DNA from: Lithobates sylvaticus
Lineage: Eukaryota; Chordata; Amphibia; Anura; Ranidae
Direction of reading: 5' to 3'
DNA: 64,000 bases
Assembly (NCBI GenBank): GCA_028564925.1
Contig: CM053026.1
Span: 133,225,155 to 133,289,154 of the forward strand
In this document: in pieces, positions 23,897 to 62,128 of the stretch
Numbering within the stretch: the first letter of the stretch is position 1
How the letters are laid out: every line of letters starts with the position of its first letter
Position numbers and translations under genes: made by a program
Notes under the pieces: generated by a model
The model's input: only the letters and a program-made list of their open reading frames with translations
What the model was told of the DNA's origin: nothing
Database searches by the model: none

Positions 23897-25189
23897 GTAA
23901 CCGCTTCAGCCCCGGAGGATTTTACCCCCTTCCTTTCCAGAGCACTTTTTGCGATTCGGCACTGTCGCTTTAGTCCAGAGATGGGTATAGATAAGGAAAA
24001 GTAACCACCGCTCCAAGATGTCCCTTCAAGGCGAATGCTCCTTCTGCTCAGGAGCCCCAGGTGCTGGCTAATAGCACAATAGGCAGGAAGTATCAAATGA
24101 GTAAGCACTGTATATAGTGCGAAATGCGTCAGCTTTTGTACCCCCTCTTTTGTACCCCCTCTTTTGTTTTGCTGTGGACCACTAGATGTGATGTGATTCC
24201 CTTTTTTAAATAAACACAGGATTTTATCTTTCTCCGGTGTGCGGCTGTCCAGAGTTCTTTGATACTTCCTGTCCACTGCGTCGCTTTAACTGACAATTGC
24301 GCAGTCTGGCGATGTTGCACCCAAACAAAATTGACCTCCTTTTTTCCCCACAAATAGAGCTTTTCTTTTGGTGGTATTTGATCACCTCTGCATTTTTTTT
24401 CTTTTTTTTTGCGCTATAAACAAAAGCAGAGCGACAATTTTGAAAAAAAAAATTTGTTTACTTTTTGTTTTAATAAATATTTCATTAGAAAAAAAAAAAA
24501 AATTCTACTCCAGTTTAGGCCGATAGGTATTCTTCGACATATTTTTGGTTTTAAAAATTGCAATAAGCGTATATTGATAGGTTTGCGCAAAAGTTATATC
24601 GTCTACAAAATAGGGGATAGACTTCTTGCATTTTTTTTTTTTTTACTAGTAAAGGCGGCGATCTGCAATTTTTTTTTTTTTTTATTTTTGTGACTGCGAC
24701 ATTGTGGCGGACACTTCGGAACCCTTTTTACACATTTTTGGGACCATTCACATTTACACAGCGATTGTTGCTATAAATTTGCACTGATTACTGTGTAAAT
24801 GTGGACTGGCAGGGAAGGGGTTAACACTAGGGGGCACTGCAGGGGTTAGAATGACTACCATAGGGAACATATTAACTGTGGGGGGAGGGGACTCGCAAGG
24901 GGAGGAGATCGATCGGTGTTCCTCTGTACTGGGAACACACCAACGGTCTCCTCTCCACTGAAAGGACATGGATCTGTGTGTTTACATACACTGATCCACG
25001 GTCCTGCTGTGTTCCCGGGCAATCGCGGGTGCCCGGCGGACACACGCGCACCGGTTCCTGACCGACACAGCGGGCGGTGCACGCGCCCCCCTCGGCGGCC
25101 GGGAATGGAAGGACGTCATATGACGTCCACCCAGGATGGGAGATCCACCTTGTGGATGTCATGACAGTCTGCGGTATTGAGGTGGTTAA
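23897..25189 (+). mobile_element. CCACTT-family MITE, middle layer of the nest
   Basis: It starts ggTAACCGCTTCAGCCCCGG and ends GGTATTGAGGTGGTTAA (TTAA 25186-25189). The first T of the left TTAA has mutated. The 5' module is split by a 308-bp insert at 23973-24280 and resumes with aactgacaattgcgcagtc. The GC-rich 3' module is at 24990-25110. Confidence 0.75.
23973..24280. mobile_element. 308-bp insert with flanking duplication, inner layer
   Basis: TCGCTTTA stands on both sides (23965-23972 and 24281-24288). If the longer match cactg(cg)tcgcttta is counted, the duplication is about 13-15 bp. The insert contains gtgcgaaatgcgtcag and aaataaacacagg, plus an inverted short repeat (aggaagtatcaaa / tttgatacttcct). 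An 8-bp duplication would suggest hAT; a 15-bp one would suggest a retroposed SINE-like element. The ends do not settle it. Confidence 0.6.
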
Positions 25190-25481
25190 GCAGTAGAAAC
25201 GCTCTAACGTCAAAAAACGTGGCTCACCAGAATTTTTTGATCCATTGGGTTGAAAAAAAAATTTCCAAACAGAAAACGCCAACGCTGAAAAACGCTATTG
25301 CAAAAATTATGAAAAACTCACTGCAAAGCTACTGGCGTTTTTATAACGTTATTTTAATGTCCCGTGAGCATGAGGCCTTAAAGAGTTTTTTTTCCTAAAG
25401 TAAAATGCGTATGTTCACTTTCAGCTTCCATTACTATATACCATATTATACCATACTAGCAAGGAATAATATGATATTCTT

Positions 25482-26616
25482 TTAACCACTTACCAAATGG
25501 CTACAGCTCAGTCGTCCAGTTCTGAATGGCTGTCATTGGAAATCATGGGGAACGACTTGTCATGCTACTTTGCAGTCCCAAATCGTGGGGACAAGTCGTA
25601 TAAGTGTGAAAGGGGCCTAAGTAAATACTTAAGGCTCTGTGTGCTATGATGTACTCCAAGAAAAGGATTTTACAGGTAAGCTGTTATAAAAATCCTATTT
25701 TCTTTTGGTGGTACCTCCTGTGGCTTTTATTTTTTGCACTATAAAGGCAAAAAAAGACTGAAATTTTGAAAAAAAAAAAACACTTTTTTTTTTTAATTTT
25801 TGCTCTAATAAATATCCCCAAATATATATATATATTTTTAAAACAATTTGTTCCTCAGTTTAGGCCAATATGTAATCTGCTACATATTTTTGGTAAAAAA
25901 ATTAATTGCAATAAGAGTATATCAATTGGTTTGCGCAAAATTTATTGCATCTACAAAACTATGGGAAAGGATTTATGGCATTTTTATTACCGTATTTGAA
26001 TTTTTTACTAGTAATGGCGGTGGTCTGCGATTTTATTTTTTTTTATTTATTTTTTATTTTTATTTTTTTTTGCAGTACTGTGACATTGCGACAGACAGAT
26101 CAGACACTTTTTGACACATTTTTGGGACCATTGACTTTTTTTTTTTTTTTTTTTACAGCAATTGGTGCTATAAAAATGCACTGATTACTGTGTAAATGTC
26201 ATTGGTCGGGAAGGGGGTTAACACTAGTGGGCGATCAAGGGGTTAAATGTGTTCCCTAGTGTGTGTGTGTGTGTTGTGTGTGTGTGTGTGTGTTTTTCTT
26301 ACTGTGAGGGGATGTGACTGACTGGGGAGGAGACGTAACGCTGTTCCTATTTACTAGGAATAAACAATCTGTCTCCTCTCCCCTGACAGAACTGGGATTT
26401 ATCTGTTTACACACACAAATCCCTGTTCTGGCTCTTGCGCCCGTGATCGCGAGTGGCCGGCAGCGATCGCACCTGCCGGCCACATGCATAGGGTCCCCCA
26501 CCGTGCAGCGGGAGCACCTCAGGTGGATCCTAAAGGGAACAACGTACCCCTACGTTTTGCGGGAATGTGACACTTTGCTGACGTTTATCAGCATGAGCCG
26601 GTCGGCAAGTGGTTAA
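25482..26616 (+). mobile_element. CCACTT-family MITE with foreign 5' interior
   Basis: TTAACCACTTACCAAATGG at the left is the inverse of CCGGTCGGCAAGTGGTTAA at the right. The body has ttttggtggtacctcctgtg, tttgcgcaaaatttattgc, tactagtaatggcggtgg and a GC-rich 3' module. The first 200 bp contain fragments of other families: gtgtgaaaggggcct (Harbinger-like end, about 25604) and aagaaaaggattttac (like the DIRS terminus, about 25660). A (GT)n lies at 26260-26292. Confidence 0.65.
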
Positions 26617-26983
26617 ATTAGTTTTGTGGCATGTCTGATTTTTTTTATTTTTTTTTCTACACAATTAAACAATTTGAATGAACATTTTCCAAGAGTGGCG
26701 ATTCCATACTTTTTGCTGGGTGTTGTGCATCCTGCCAGTTAGGTAGATTGAATGATTCTTCACAATAAAGAAAAATGGTGCTGCGTGCTGCCAAAGTGAT
26801 ATATAAAATACAGAGACCTTGTTTAAATTGACCTCTAAGCTGCTGCAAATACAAATTTTGTTCCCACAGTGGTAAGTGGTGATTGAAAAAAGATGTGCAT
26901 TTGCACTGCTTAAAACATATTGCCCAATTTATATGACCAACCTGGTATTAAATCTGGTATTAAGTGAACATAATCACAGGTGC
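26617..26983. other. Non-coding, nothing recognised
   Basis: No exon or clear repeat is seen. Confidence 0.4.
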
Positions 26984-27352
26984 TTAACCCCTTCATGCAG
27001 ACGTATGCAAATATGCGTTCTCAGCACGAAAGGGTTATACCAGGGTGATGCCTGCAGCTGCAGCATCAACCTGCTACCATTTTTTAGAGCCAGCGGTTGC
27101 CTTTTTAGTAACAACAACCGATGCGGCTAAAAGACATGTTGGGTATCTATTTACTTGGCGTAACCTCATCTTTCATATTGTAAAAAAAAAAAACTGCTTT
27201 TGTTTCTAATTCATGAAAGTGTCTTTTTCACACAAAAAATTGCGAAAGACCACTGCGCAAATACCGTGTGACATAAAAGAAATTTGCAGCGATCACCATT
27301 TTATTCTCTAGGGTCTGTGCAAAAAAAAAAAAATAAATTTATATATATATAG

Positions 27353-27432
<80 letters not shown>

Positions 27433-27542
27433 ATGTATATGTATGTATGTATGGGGGTTCCAAGTAATTTTCTAGCAAAAAAATACAGATTTTAACTTGT
27501 AAGCAACAAATGTCAGAAATAGGCTTAGGCATGAATGGTTAA
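26984..27542 (-). mobile_element. Family B TTAA repeat with complete ends, inverted
   Basis: TTAACCCCTTCATGC (26984) pairs with the inverted GCATGAATGGTTAA (27542), with TTAA at both ends. The interior is the inverse of copy 1 and shortened to 559 bp. It hosts a (TA)n microsatellite at 27337-27420. Confidence 0.65.
27337..27420. repeat. (TA)n microsatellite
   Basis: About 40 TA dinucleotides with a few interruptions, followed by gtatatgtatgtatg. The translated Y/I open frame here is meaningless. Confidence 0.95.
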
Positions 27543-27665
27543 ACATTCTATAGAAAATCTCTTGTATCATAATCATATGACAACCCCTTATACACTTATC
27601 AAAAACAGCGGTCTCTGATTTGTCACAGATTTGGGTATGCTCAAATCTATTGAATAGCCAAATAT

Positions 27666-27835
27666 TTGGGTTGGTTTATTAAAACTGGAGAGTGCAAAAT
27701 CTGATGCAGTTCTGCATAGAAACCAATCAGCTTCCAGGTTTTATTATAAAAGCTTAATTGAACATGCTGAAGTTAGACGCTGATTGGCTACCATGCACAG
27801 CTGCACCAGATTCTGAGTGATCTAGTCTTGGTAGA
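27666..27835. repeat. Palindromic MITE
   Basis: tgcatagaaaccaatcagct on the left returns, inverted and diverged, as gctgattggctaccatgca on the right. The outer part has gagtgcaaaatctg and cagattctgagtg. A relative with the same plan lies at 32425-32585. Confidence 0.6.
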
Positions 27836-28384
27836 TCTCCCCATTGTGTCATCGATTTGATTTGGGGGGGGGGGAGACAGACAATCAATTTCATCTAAAT
27901 TATTTTGACTGGTCTGGACAGAAAATCTGATCCTAGGAAAATAGATTTGTATGATCTTTTAAATCACTAAATCCACATAATTTACAAACTACATGCTGTT
28001 CATACTCAGTCACTATAAGATTTGTATTATGTAAAAAAAAAAAAACCTGGTTGATCCTGCTGTTCTGTCTCCATCTTCTGTCCCCAATTGATTTGCAACT
28101 CTGCACATGCTCAGTTTTCAGTGAGTTTCTATGCTGAGCATTTCCACCCTATCACATCTGAGCAGCCCATGTGACTATAGAGTCACAACATGTGAGTGTA
28201 TACAATGTGGTAAATGACAGCCCACTCCCTCCCTCCTCCACTCCTACTAACCAGCTAAACCCAATAGGGGCAGGCTATTACATGTAGATTGTTGGAGGAT
28301 TCACCCCCTCTTATTCTAAGACAAAGGGTGGAGGGGAGTGACACAGCCTGTGGCTGTCAGAAATCCGCCCACATGATGTGATTT
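27836..28384. other. Non-coding, repeat-like
   Basis: No exon. The part from about 28040 (gcacatgctcagttttcag, ggctgtcagaaatccgccc) looks like another interspersed repeat but I could not define its ends. Confidence 0.35.
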
Positions 28385-28390
28385 CCAAAT

Positions 28391-29253
28391 AGGGCTGTTG
28401 CTGATTAAAATTTTCATGTTCGATTTCGATTTTTTTCTTCTTTAATCGATTAATCGACTAATTTCGATTAATTATAACGCACATACAGATCCAACTACTT
28501 TTAGCTGATCTCCTTGCATTGAAACTCTGCATTAGTCAGTGGTAAATGTGGTATACACTATATACAATCACCCGACACTAGTTAGTTTCCACAATCCATG
28601 ACTTAACTTCACAGTCCACACAAATACGTTTTAAATTCAAACTGTAGCACTGACGTAAGTAATTCTTTTTCCACAGTAGCGTGACAATCCCTCCACCTCC
28701 GGTCTAAATAATCACTCTCACCTTATGGCATGGACCCCGGTGCAAACAGGTGGTCATGCAAGCGGGTATCAAAAGGGTTAACACGGACCATAAACTTCTC
28801 TCCCGTCTCCTTAGATCTCAGCAAAGACGCCAGGTCATGGGTAGAAAGAAAAGATCTGAGTGCTCACCGCTTAAGTATAAGATAAATTTTTTGTTCAAAC
28901 ACAAACTACTCACATAAAGATGATAAAAACACTGCATGTAAAGCCGACAATCGTGTTAATTCCGTAGGGCAACAGCGGGTTAAGTCATGCGTAGCTCCTC
29001 CCCCGTACACGTTACGTTCAATCAGAACTTCAACGTCACCAGACTCCTCCCCCCTTCCCTTCGTTAGCAGATGGAGGCACTTGGGGAAGGGGGAGGAGTC
29101 CAGTGACGTCTATGTCCATGACGTCACCGGATCTCCGGAACACCCTGAAGACCCGGAAGCTGGCGGAGAGGTGAGTAGTGATCAAAAGAATTTTGATCGA
29201 TCAAAAAAATTAAAGATTAATCAAGGAATTAAACTTTAATTTCCACAGCCCTA
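28391..29253. mobile_element. Non-autonomous hAT-like element
   Basis: AGGGCTGTTGCTGATTAAAA at the left and ...AATTTCCACAGCCCTA at the right are inverted, and CCAAAT is repeated just outside (28385-28390 and 29254-29259). Subterminal sequence is rich in atcgattaatcg. The ends and the 6-8 bp duplication fit hAT. No transposase is seen in the 863 bp. Confidence 0.65.
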
Positions 29254-29589
29254 CCAAATAATAATAAAGATTGGATTTCAAGTATATATTTGTATTGTAA
29301 AACTGTTTTATTGATATTTACATTTACTCTGTATTCCAAAGGCTTTTTTTTTTTTAAATATATGATCAGCAGCAGAGGACTAGAAGCTCCTCCTGCTTAT
29401 GTTTCCGTGCGGAAAGATCTGGGTCATGTGACCGCTGTATCTCGATTAGGAAACCGGTACTAAGTGTATTACTTTAGGTGTGTGTACCGCATTGAACAAT
29501 CTTGTGATTTGTGATTTTTTTCTTCCAGATAATTTTTGTAGGATAATGAAAAGTTTGTTTGGCCTCAATCAATCAGATTGTAAATGATG

Positions 29590-30462
29590 GTTACTCATGT
29601 TACTGTACCCGTCAATCGCGATCTACCTGTTGACCAACGGCAGGTGGTGGGTAGATCGCACCCGAGGCCCTGCTGAAACCCGAGTCGCAGAGCACTGAAC
29701 CGATGAGCTCAGGCGTTTTATTGTCTGAGCTCTCAAGCTGAGAAGCAGCAGGGAATGCCTCTGCTGCCTAGGATTTACTGTCAGCTTTGACGGCACTCGG
29801 GCAAGTTTGGGCTATTGTGCCCCCCCCCCCCCCCCCCCATATGCAGTGTGCTGGTACCTGTCAGCTCTCTTCCAGTTCATTCAAGGCATGGGTGACATCA
29901 TGTGACAACTGACAATAGAGGGCTGGTGGGGATCAGTGCACCAGAACAGGTAGACCTGCCACAGAAGCTTCCCTGCTCGGCATCAAGAAACCACTTATGG
30001 GCCCTCCTGACCCCCAGGACTGTACCATGCTCTCCTGACCCTCCAGTACTGTACCTTCCAGACTCTCCAGTTCCATACCCCCCCTAGACCCTCCTGGTAG
30101 TGTGCCCTCCTGCCGCCCCCCCATACCGGGCCCTCCATGCCCCTCTGTACTGTGCCTTCCTGACCCCCTTTACACTGCCTTGCTGACCCCCTGTCTTTTG
30201 CTTTGCTGACACTTAGGTCTTTGCCCTGTTGATGCCCTGTCATCTGCCCTACTAATCCCTACATTGCTCTACATCCTACTGATCTCTGTACACTGCAATA
30301 CATTTTACTGACCTCTGTACACTGCCCTACCCACTACTGGCCTCTGGGGGCTTGCTCGTTAACTTCTTAAAAAGGGCCGGCACCCCGGTAATCTTTGCAC
30401 TTTCCATGTTGTCATAGTAGATCTCCACCTCTCAAAGGTTGCCTACCCCGGCGAGTGTAACA
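29590..30462. mobile_element. hAT-like repeat with internal degenerate tandem repeat
   Basis: The right end ...aaggttgcctacccc is the inverse of a familiar hAT start (GGGGTAGGCAACCTT). The left side has cgtcaatcgcgatctacctg. A C run lies at 29820-29839. Between 30000 and 30350 a loose 25-30 bp unit (gccctcctgaccccc / actgtacc) repeats many times, giving spurious open frames on both strands. Confidence 0.5.
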
Positions 30463-30924
30463 CCTCTGGGCAAGTTAAGCGATTGGCAGGTATTCATGGT
30501 AGTTACAGAGTTGTTGGTCATATTCAATTTTGGCACATGACTTTTGTGAGATATAAGTTATATGTTGTGGGTTTTAGTGTGTGTGTGTGTATGTGTGTAT
30601 GCCTGCTTTCCTGCACAATGTAGTATATTGCCCAGAATCTTAGGTCTTGCCTCTTCCCGATTTACTACACCAATATCACAACAGTAGTAATGACTGAGGG
30701 GTTGGAGCTAGCAACCATAGTTGCAAGTTGTTTTTTTCAGAGCTGCCATGGCCAAGATTAGGAGAGGAAAGCTACCATAGGGGTCTCCGGAGGTACCTGA
30801 TGTTTTACATGGGAGTTTGATTTTTCTTTTTAAATGGGTGGGGGGAGTATGCACAAGTTTGCTTTATTTTTTTTTTCTGTTTTTACTTTTCAGTGTAAAT
30901 AACATATCCCCTCTGCTGTTTCAG
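30463..30924 (+). other. Sequence before RASA1 exon 2, with splice acceptor
   Basis: No other gene is seen. The final bases ccctctgctgtttcag form a good pyrimidine-rich 3' splice site for the exon starting at 30925. Nothing upstream in the window resembles the acidic end of RASA1 exon 1, so that exon is off the left edge. Confidence 0.6.
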
Positions 30925-57748
<26,824 letters not shown>

Positions 57749-58075
57749 GTGAGTAGTCTGTGTACCTAAAGCAATTGTATGTCAGGTCATTCTGATCCTT
57801 TGGCCGCTTACCCAATTCCTGGTGATTCTGCCAGTCTCAGTTTTCTTATTTCAAATTGACAACACTAGGCATTGGAGCATATTCATCCCAGTGTGGTCAG
57901 TTTTTTGGCTGTGCTGGGAGAAAAGCCTGCCTGTCCAATAGTGGCAAAAACGTGTGCTGACATGATCCCCCTGCATAGCCATTCACAGGGAAGATCAGTA
58001 CTAAGAAAGTTGCAAGGTAGAGGACATGTCATAAAATCCAATCTCAAGTTCACATTGGCATCATCCCATAAGTAA
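57749..58075 (+). other. Start of intron 10
   Basis: No exon or defined repeat. The next expected residues (GKGKRWKNLYF) are not encoded in the remaining 6 kb. Confidence 0.5.
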
Positions 58076-59175
58076 ATATGGTATTTTTAAACAGAAGTAG
58101 TGGAACTTTAAATATGCCTAATGAGAACAAAACCAAAATAAAAATCAATATACATTTTGTTACACATAAAAATGATCATAGACACAATATTAAAAACATA
58201 GATATGCATAGAGAAACTTTGCAATAAATATGGAAATATGTAAATCTGATGGATACTTGTAACTGGTCTACGCGTTACATGGGATCCCCCGCTTCTTCAG
58301 GGCCATACATATATTGCAAGTGTGTTTTATATACAGAGTTTCTTACTCAATATCATAAATCCTCAAAACCGAGGAGAGGACTATATGATCTGTCTTAGAT
58401 GTTTTGCCTATTGGCCCATAGGATATAGTCCGGACCTATAAAGGTAGAAGTAAAAATAAATATCCAAGAGGGGAAAATAAATATCCGGTGTATAGCAATA
58501 TGCTCCGAACCATGTGCATCCCGATATCTATTTAAGACAGAGGGGATAAATCCAAAATACCAAGAAAAGCAGGCATCTCTGTGGCGATCACATATGCTGG
58601 TAATGTGGTAAGTACATATCCACCTCTCTGTGCCAGAGGAGGGGTGGATCCTCTGGAGAGGTGAATATGTACTTTCCACTTTTGGTGTTCTTGGTATTTT
58701 GTACTTATCCCCTCTGTCTTAAATAGATATTGGGATGCACATTGTTCGGAGTATATTGCTATACACTGGATATTTATTTTCCCCTCTCGGATATTTATTT
58801 TTACTTCTACCTTTTATAGGTCTGGACTACATCCTATGGGACGATAGGCAAAACATCTAAGACAGATCCTTTATTCCTCTCCTCTGTTTTGATGATTTAT
58901 GATATTGAGTAAGAAACTCTGTATACAACACACTTTCAATATATGTATGATCCTGAAGAAGCGGGGGATCCCGTGTAACGCGTAGACCAGTTACAAGTAC
59001 ATGTAATAAGTTTTACATATTTTTGTATTGCATAGTTTCTCTATGCATATTTATGTTTTTAATAGTGTCTATGATATTTTATGTGTAATAAAAAAATGTA
59101 TAGAGATTTTTATTTTGGTTCTGTTCTCATTTGGCATATTTAAAGTCCCACTACTCCTTCTTTTTCAAAAAATAC
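58076..59175. repeat. Large foldback repeat, arms about 530 bp
   Basis: The left arm contains aagtagtggaactttaaata, ggtctacgcgttacatggga, tcccccgcttcttcaggg and ataagtacatatccacctct; the right arm returns them inverted (gaagcgggggatcccgtgta, acgcgtagaccagttacaag, ttaaagtcccactactcctt). The centre is near 58635, around gccagaggaggggtggatcc. The arms differ by scattered substitutions. Confidence 0.85.
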
Positions 59176-59212
59176 GAAGATCGGTACTACTGTTTCTCTA
59201 CCCCCATCTCTA

Positions 59213-59640
59213 AGTGCCGGTTCACACTAGGGCAACACGACTTACAGCGCGACTTAGCAAGGCAACTTGGATGCAACTTCAATGCGACTGAGTGATTTAC
59301 AACACGACTTCAAGTCCCCCCCCAGGCCTGGCGACTTTGGCTGTGGCCAATCACAGAATAATCAGCTCTCTGGGAGGAAGGGCTTGCCTGGGTAAACTAA
59401 TTTATTTTCCTGTAAAGTCACTTCAATATAGATGGAGATCCGACTTGGAGGCGACTTCCATTGAATTCTATGGGTACAAGTCGCCTTGAAGTAGTACAGA
59501 AACCTTTTCTGAAGTCGGAGCGACTTCAGTAGTGTACATTAAGACGGCTCTCATTGACTATAATGTTATTCCTAATGTCAGGCGACTTGAGGTCTGACAA
59601 GTCGGATCCCAAGTCGCGGTAGTGTGAACCAAGCCTAAGC
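59213..59640. mobile_element. MITE with GGTTCACACTA ends
   Basis: ccggttcacactagggcaac at the left and gcggtagtgtgaaccaagcc at the right are inverted. taag lies just outside on each side. The interior repeats acgactt / aagtcgc in both orientations. The ends suggest a Harbinger-like MITE. Confidence 0.6.
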
Positions 59641-60216
59641 CTCTTATGCAGCTGAGAACAGAAGTTATGTAATCGCTTATAAAAAAAAAATGTATTATGT
59701 TTTTTTTTAAATCTATATATACAAATGTTTTGTCTTGCATTTGTATTTTAAGCTGAATTGGTGGTTTTATTAATAGCTTAGATATACTTTAATACCTTGG
59801 CTGTTTTTTGCAGTGAACGCATGACTCGTACAGCCCCTGATTTGGCAATTCATTTGTTTTTAGTGAATTTTTCTTGAAAAGGAAAATTTGAAAGAATATG
59901 TCCTATAATTTCCTTTTCTGGGTAATACCAAAGCATTAGAGAGACAATGTTCTCTATCCCCAACCACGTATAGGCCCCCTTATCTATGCTTCTACTCAGT
60001 CATTGAGAGTAGTCAGCTTTTCTTCTAAGTCTCTAGGCCTGAGCACCTTTACATGGCCAGGGGAAATTATGCGAGTGCTCCGTTAAGTTGATATCACAAG
60101 CTCATTACTGTGCCAGTTGAAGGGTGTATCAGAGGGGTAGAGGGCTACCCTTTGCCGAGATTCTGTCATCTTGCCTTGTGTGATCAAGGTGACTGTGTCT
60201 TTAATCATTAGTTAAT
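59641..60216 (+). other. Intron 10, unassigned
   Basis: No exon or clear repeat. Confidence 0.4.
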
Positions 60217-61536
60217 TTAAAGCAAAGTTCCACCCATTTTTTTTATCTTTGGCTGTGCTCCATGCCCTTAGCTCATAGTTTTCACAATGGCCATTTTTTT
60301 TTTGGGCTGGTAAATACCTTTTTTTATTTTTTTTATTTATACATTACTTCCTCTTTAGATCACCTAGGCGATTGCGTCACTAGGCGATTTGCAAGGGTCC
60401 CTGGGAGTTATGTATCCCATGACTCCTTGTGTATCGCCTACTGCCAAAATCTCGCATATGCAGGGAGAGAGAGGAGCTGTCAGAATTCATCAGTGATGTC
60501 GGGGATGGGAGGGACTGAGCAGCTATCGAACACCAGCTAATTATTGGGCTTCTTAAGAAACGGGACGGAGCCGCATAAATTGTAGCAGGCCTCCCCTGAC
60601 CCCATCCTATTGGCTAGTGTTCGATAGCTGCTCGGTCCCGCCCATACCAGACATCACTGATGTGTGTGTCTGTCTTGTAATGTAACTATGCAGGGGGAGA
60701 GAGAGGAGCTGTCAGAATTCATCAGTGATGTCGGGGGTGGGTGGGACTGAGCAGCTATAGAACACCAGCCAATAGGATGGGGTCAGGGCGGGCTGCTATG
60801 TGTATGCGGCTCAGCCCCCTTGCTTAAGAAGCCCAATAATTGGCTGGTTTTCGTTAGCTGCTCGGTCCCACACACCCCGACATCACCGATGAACTCTGAC
60901 AGCTCCTCTCTCTCCCTGCATAGCTACATTACAAGACAAGTAAAAATAAAAACAGACATGAATCCAATTTGCTGCTGTTAAGGAGCTCAACAAATTAGAA
61001 AAAAGGGAGGATTACCGATTCGTCATGTATTAGACTGGATAACTTCAGAGCAAAAAAGGGACTATTGAATAATATAGAAAATAAGGCAAAGAGGTGCCCC
61101 AGAAAAACCCTTGGAGAATCGGCCACGGTATATCCAAAAATGAATAAACTTTATTAATGTATCAAAGTGTATGAAAATTCCAAAAAGCATTTACGATGGG
61201 GGATGCACCCCTTACTTGTTAATATAAAATATATTAGATATATTTAGATATGCCACTCTCTACTAATAATTAGTAGAGAGTGGCATTACTGAGCATGTGC
61301 GAGATTTGGTGGCGCATGATGGGTAGACAGCTGCACAGAAATCCAGGAAATTAACACGAGAGGGCTTCAGATACCCACAACTAAAATGGAACCTGCCTGC
61401 TTCCGAGATCAGTAAGTAGCGCAAAGTAAAAGCGCAAAAAATATGATGTTAGAAATGTTCATTTACAGGTTGAGACAGTTAGAGCAGTCTTTAAAAAAAA
61501 AAAAAATGTATGGGGGGGACTGGAACTCTGCTTTAA
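60217..61536 (+). mobile_element. TTAA MITE with alternating inverted units
   Basis: TTAAAGCAAAGTTCCACCC at the left and GACTGGAACTCTGCTTTAA at the right (TTAA at 60217-60220 and 61533-61536). Inside, a unit with gagctgtcagaattcatcag and gactgagcagctat occurs four times in alternating orientation (60461 +, 60613 -, 60691 +, 60841 -). A 37-bp perfect palindrome lies at 61250-61286. Confidence 0.7.
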
Positions 61537-62128
61537 CAATGGCTTTAAAGTGAACCTGTCCTTCAGTTTGACTATATAAAATTAAATTGTGTGACTGCTG
61601 TTTGCCTTATCCAGTTTTTTCGGTTCCTGTTTGGGATTACTTTTGCTCTAAATCTGAGGTGTAGGCTCTACCCAGTACACTTTAGGCTGCCATCTCCTTT
61701 ATACCTTTTATAGAAACTAGTACATAAAGGGAGAAGTAGATTTTACCCTAAGATGGCTATGTTGGGCCAGGAGACATTGATGTGTAAATATTTAGGGCTG
61801 ATTTCACTAAAGATTATCTCATGAGATAATTAAATCACATTTTTTCCAATTATCTCATGAGATGCAAAAAAATGTAATTCACCATCACCTTATGAGTTTT
61901 TTACAAACCAAAAACATGAGGTAAATAACTCATTAAACCATGTTTAAAGTCAATTCACTAAAGGAAATAAATGAATAAAAGCATGAGTTAAATAGTGGTC
62001 CAGGCATATGAGGTATTTAATGAATGTAAAAATTATAATGGCCCATTTGGAGTAGTCCTTTACCTTTTTGGATCAATAGTAATTCAAAGAAACCTAAATG
62101 TAAAAACACAGAATCGGAGCTGATTTAC
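61537..62128 (+). other. Intron 10, repeat-like
   Basis: No exon. 61795-61990 has catgagataattaaatcac / aattatctcatgaga and ttcactaaaga / tcactaaagg phrases in both orientations, suggesting a degraded MITE. Confidence 0.4.

Larger units (their letters stand above)
23730..25380. mobile_element. Harbinger-like MITE, outer layer of a three-level nest
   Basis: The ends are TTAGGCCTCATGCACACTGG (23730) and ...GAGCATGAGGCCTTA (25380), inverted copies flanked by TTA. The left body is 23733-23896 and the right body 25190-25377. The part between is a CCACTT-family element. There is no transposase. Confidence 0.7.

Noticed and set aside
27308-27532. Tyr/Ile repeat peptide, and the similar ones at 55220-55596, 55737-55928 and 57448-57756
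   Set aside because: Translations of (TA)n and (GT)n microsatellites.
1-30924. RASA1 exon 1 or promoter within the window
   Set aside because: I looked for the acidic end of human exon 1 (DEGDSLDGPEYEEEEVAIPL-like) and a CpG-rich Gly/Ala coding block, and saw neither.
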